Shown: in pieces, positions 6,275-6,823 of the stretch
Position numbering within the stretch: the first letter of the stretch is position 1
Layout: every line of letters starts with the position of its first letter
From: an uncultured Clostridia bacterium
Lineage (GTDB): Bacteria; Bacillota; Clostridia; Christensenellales; Borkfalkiaceae
DNA length: 6,823 bases
NCBI GenBank assembly: GCA_947174955.1
Contig: CAMWKX010000068.1
Span: forward strand, 1 to 6,823
Direction of reading: 5' to 3'
Notes under the pieces: generated by a model
Told to the model about the DNA's origin: nothing
What the model saw: only the letters and a program-made list of their open reading frames with translations
Databases searched by the model: none
Translations under genes and position numbers: made by a program

Positions 6275-6823
6275 TTACTTTATAAGTTCCTTTATTATTT
6301 TGTCCGCTTTACCTATGTCCGCCTTGCCCTGCGTCGCCTTTTTGACGTAGCCGTACAGCGCGAATATCGCCTTTTCCTTGCCCGCCTTGAAGTCCGCAAC
6401 TGCGTTAGGGTTCGCTTCGATTGCCTTTTTGCAGATTTCGGTCAGCTCGCTATCGTCCACGCCCGCGATGTCCTCGGGCTTGATATATTCGGATACGGGC
6501 TTGCCCTCGTCCGCCATCTTCGCAAGCGTTTTTTGAGCGAGGGTGATATTGACCTTGCCTTCGTCCACCCACTTTACAAGCTTTGCCATCTCTTCCGCCG
6601 ACACGGGAAGCGCGAACTTTTCCTTGTCCTCCTCGGTTTCGAGCTTGGAGTACAGCGTGCCGACAATCAGATTGACCGTATTCTTTACGCCTGCGCCGAG
6701 AGCGAACGCCCTTTCGGCAAAGTCGCAAACGCGCTTGTACTTGTATAAAAGCTTTGCCGTCGCGGGATTGATTTTGAGTTCGTCGATATATCTGTGCAGT
6801 TTGTCGGTGGGCAGCGCTGGAAG
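6275..6823 (-). CDS. gatB: Aspartyl/glutamyl-tRNA amidotransferase subunit B, C-terminal part (5' end cut off)
   Basis: The tRNA-binding subunit of the GatCAB complex, which converts Glu-tRNA(Gln) and/or Asp-tRNA(Asn) to the amidated form in bacteria lacking the direct synthetases. Only the last 182 residues are present, of about 475 expected. The reading frame is open to the right edge. The visible part begins at LPALP, the segment that leads into the helical linker, and continues through the GatB/YqeY tail domain. Recognisable stretches are FAERAFALGAGVKNTVNLIV (35-54), NPNAVADFKAGKEKA (141-155) and VKKATQGKAD (162-171), close to the standard GatB ending. The catalytic kinase-like half lies outside the window. 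A strong terminator 15 bases downstream fits gatB being last in a gatCAB operon, though gatC and gatA are not visible. Confidence 0.93.
   Translation of the reverse strand, partial: LPALPTDKLHRYIDELKINPATAKLLYKYKRVCDFAERAFALGAGVKNTVNLIVGTLYSKLETEEDKEKFALPVSAEEMAKLVKWVDEGKVNITLAQKTLAKMADEGKPVSEYIKPEDIAGVDDSELTEICKKAIEANPNAVADFKAGKEKAIFALYGYVKKATQGKADIGKADKIIKELIK

Noticed and set aside
6269..6748. Plus-strand open frame of 159 codons opposite gatB
   Set aside because: It is antisense to an unmistakable GatB tail, overlaps its full visible length, and shows no family motif or ribosome-binding site of note.
1..6823. Defence system, mobile element, CRISPR array or biosynthetic cluster
   Set aside because: All seven genes belong to well-known housekeeping, sporulation or transport families. 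There are no direct-repeat arrays, transposase or integrase frames, or shifts in base composition that I can see.

Overview
The window reads as chromosomal core sequence from an endospore-forming Firmicute, most likely a member of the Clostridia. The main evidence is a SpoVT regulator, a PdaB-type polysaccharide deacetylase, a tandem-OB-fold SSB of a kind I recall from clostridial genomes, and an Lgt with the clostridial-looking Cys-Cys motif. All seven genes lie on the minus strand and base composition looks even throughout. I see no tRNA or rRNA, insertion sequence, phage gene, CRISPR array or other sign of recent transfer. No gene-free stretch exceeds about 185 bases.

In the direction of transcription (right to left), the window opens inside gatB, the tRNA-dependent amidotransferase B subunit, of which only the last 182 residues are present. 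A strong intrinsic terminator follows. Next come a pdaB-like deacetylase and a two-domain single-stranded DNA-binding protein, separated by 33 bases and probably one operon. After these lies a 121-base intergenic stretch with two perfect inverted repeats and a candidate promoter that would give the next gene almost no leader. That gene is a MATE-family efflux transporter. It is followed after 41 bases by a long-type 2-isopropylmalate synthase (leuA), and after a single base by lgt (prolipoprotein diacylglyceryl transferase). A strong terminator closes this second group. Last comes spoVT, which runs off the left edge lacking roughly its last 50 codons.

Functionally this is a mixed block: tRNA-Gln/Asn charging, spore-related cell-wall modification, DNA binding, export, leucine biosynthesis, lipoprotein maturation and forespore gene control. 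MATE, leuA and lgt have no obvious shared pathway, and their linkage is probably co-transcription rather than a functional system. I found no convincing undescribed system. The items most worth a second look are the 30-base palindrome overlapping the MATE promoter region, the near-leaderless geometry of that promoter, a hairpin covering the leuA ribosome-binding site, and a possible sigma-G-type promoter before spoVT.
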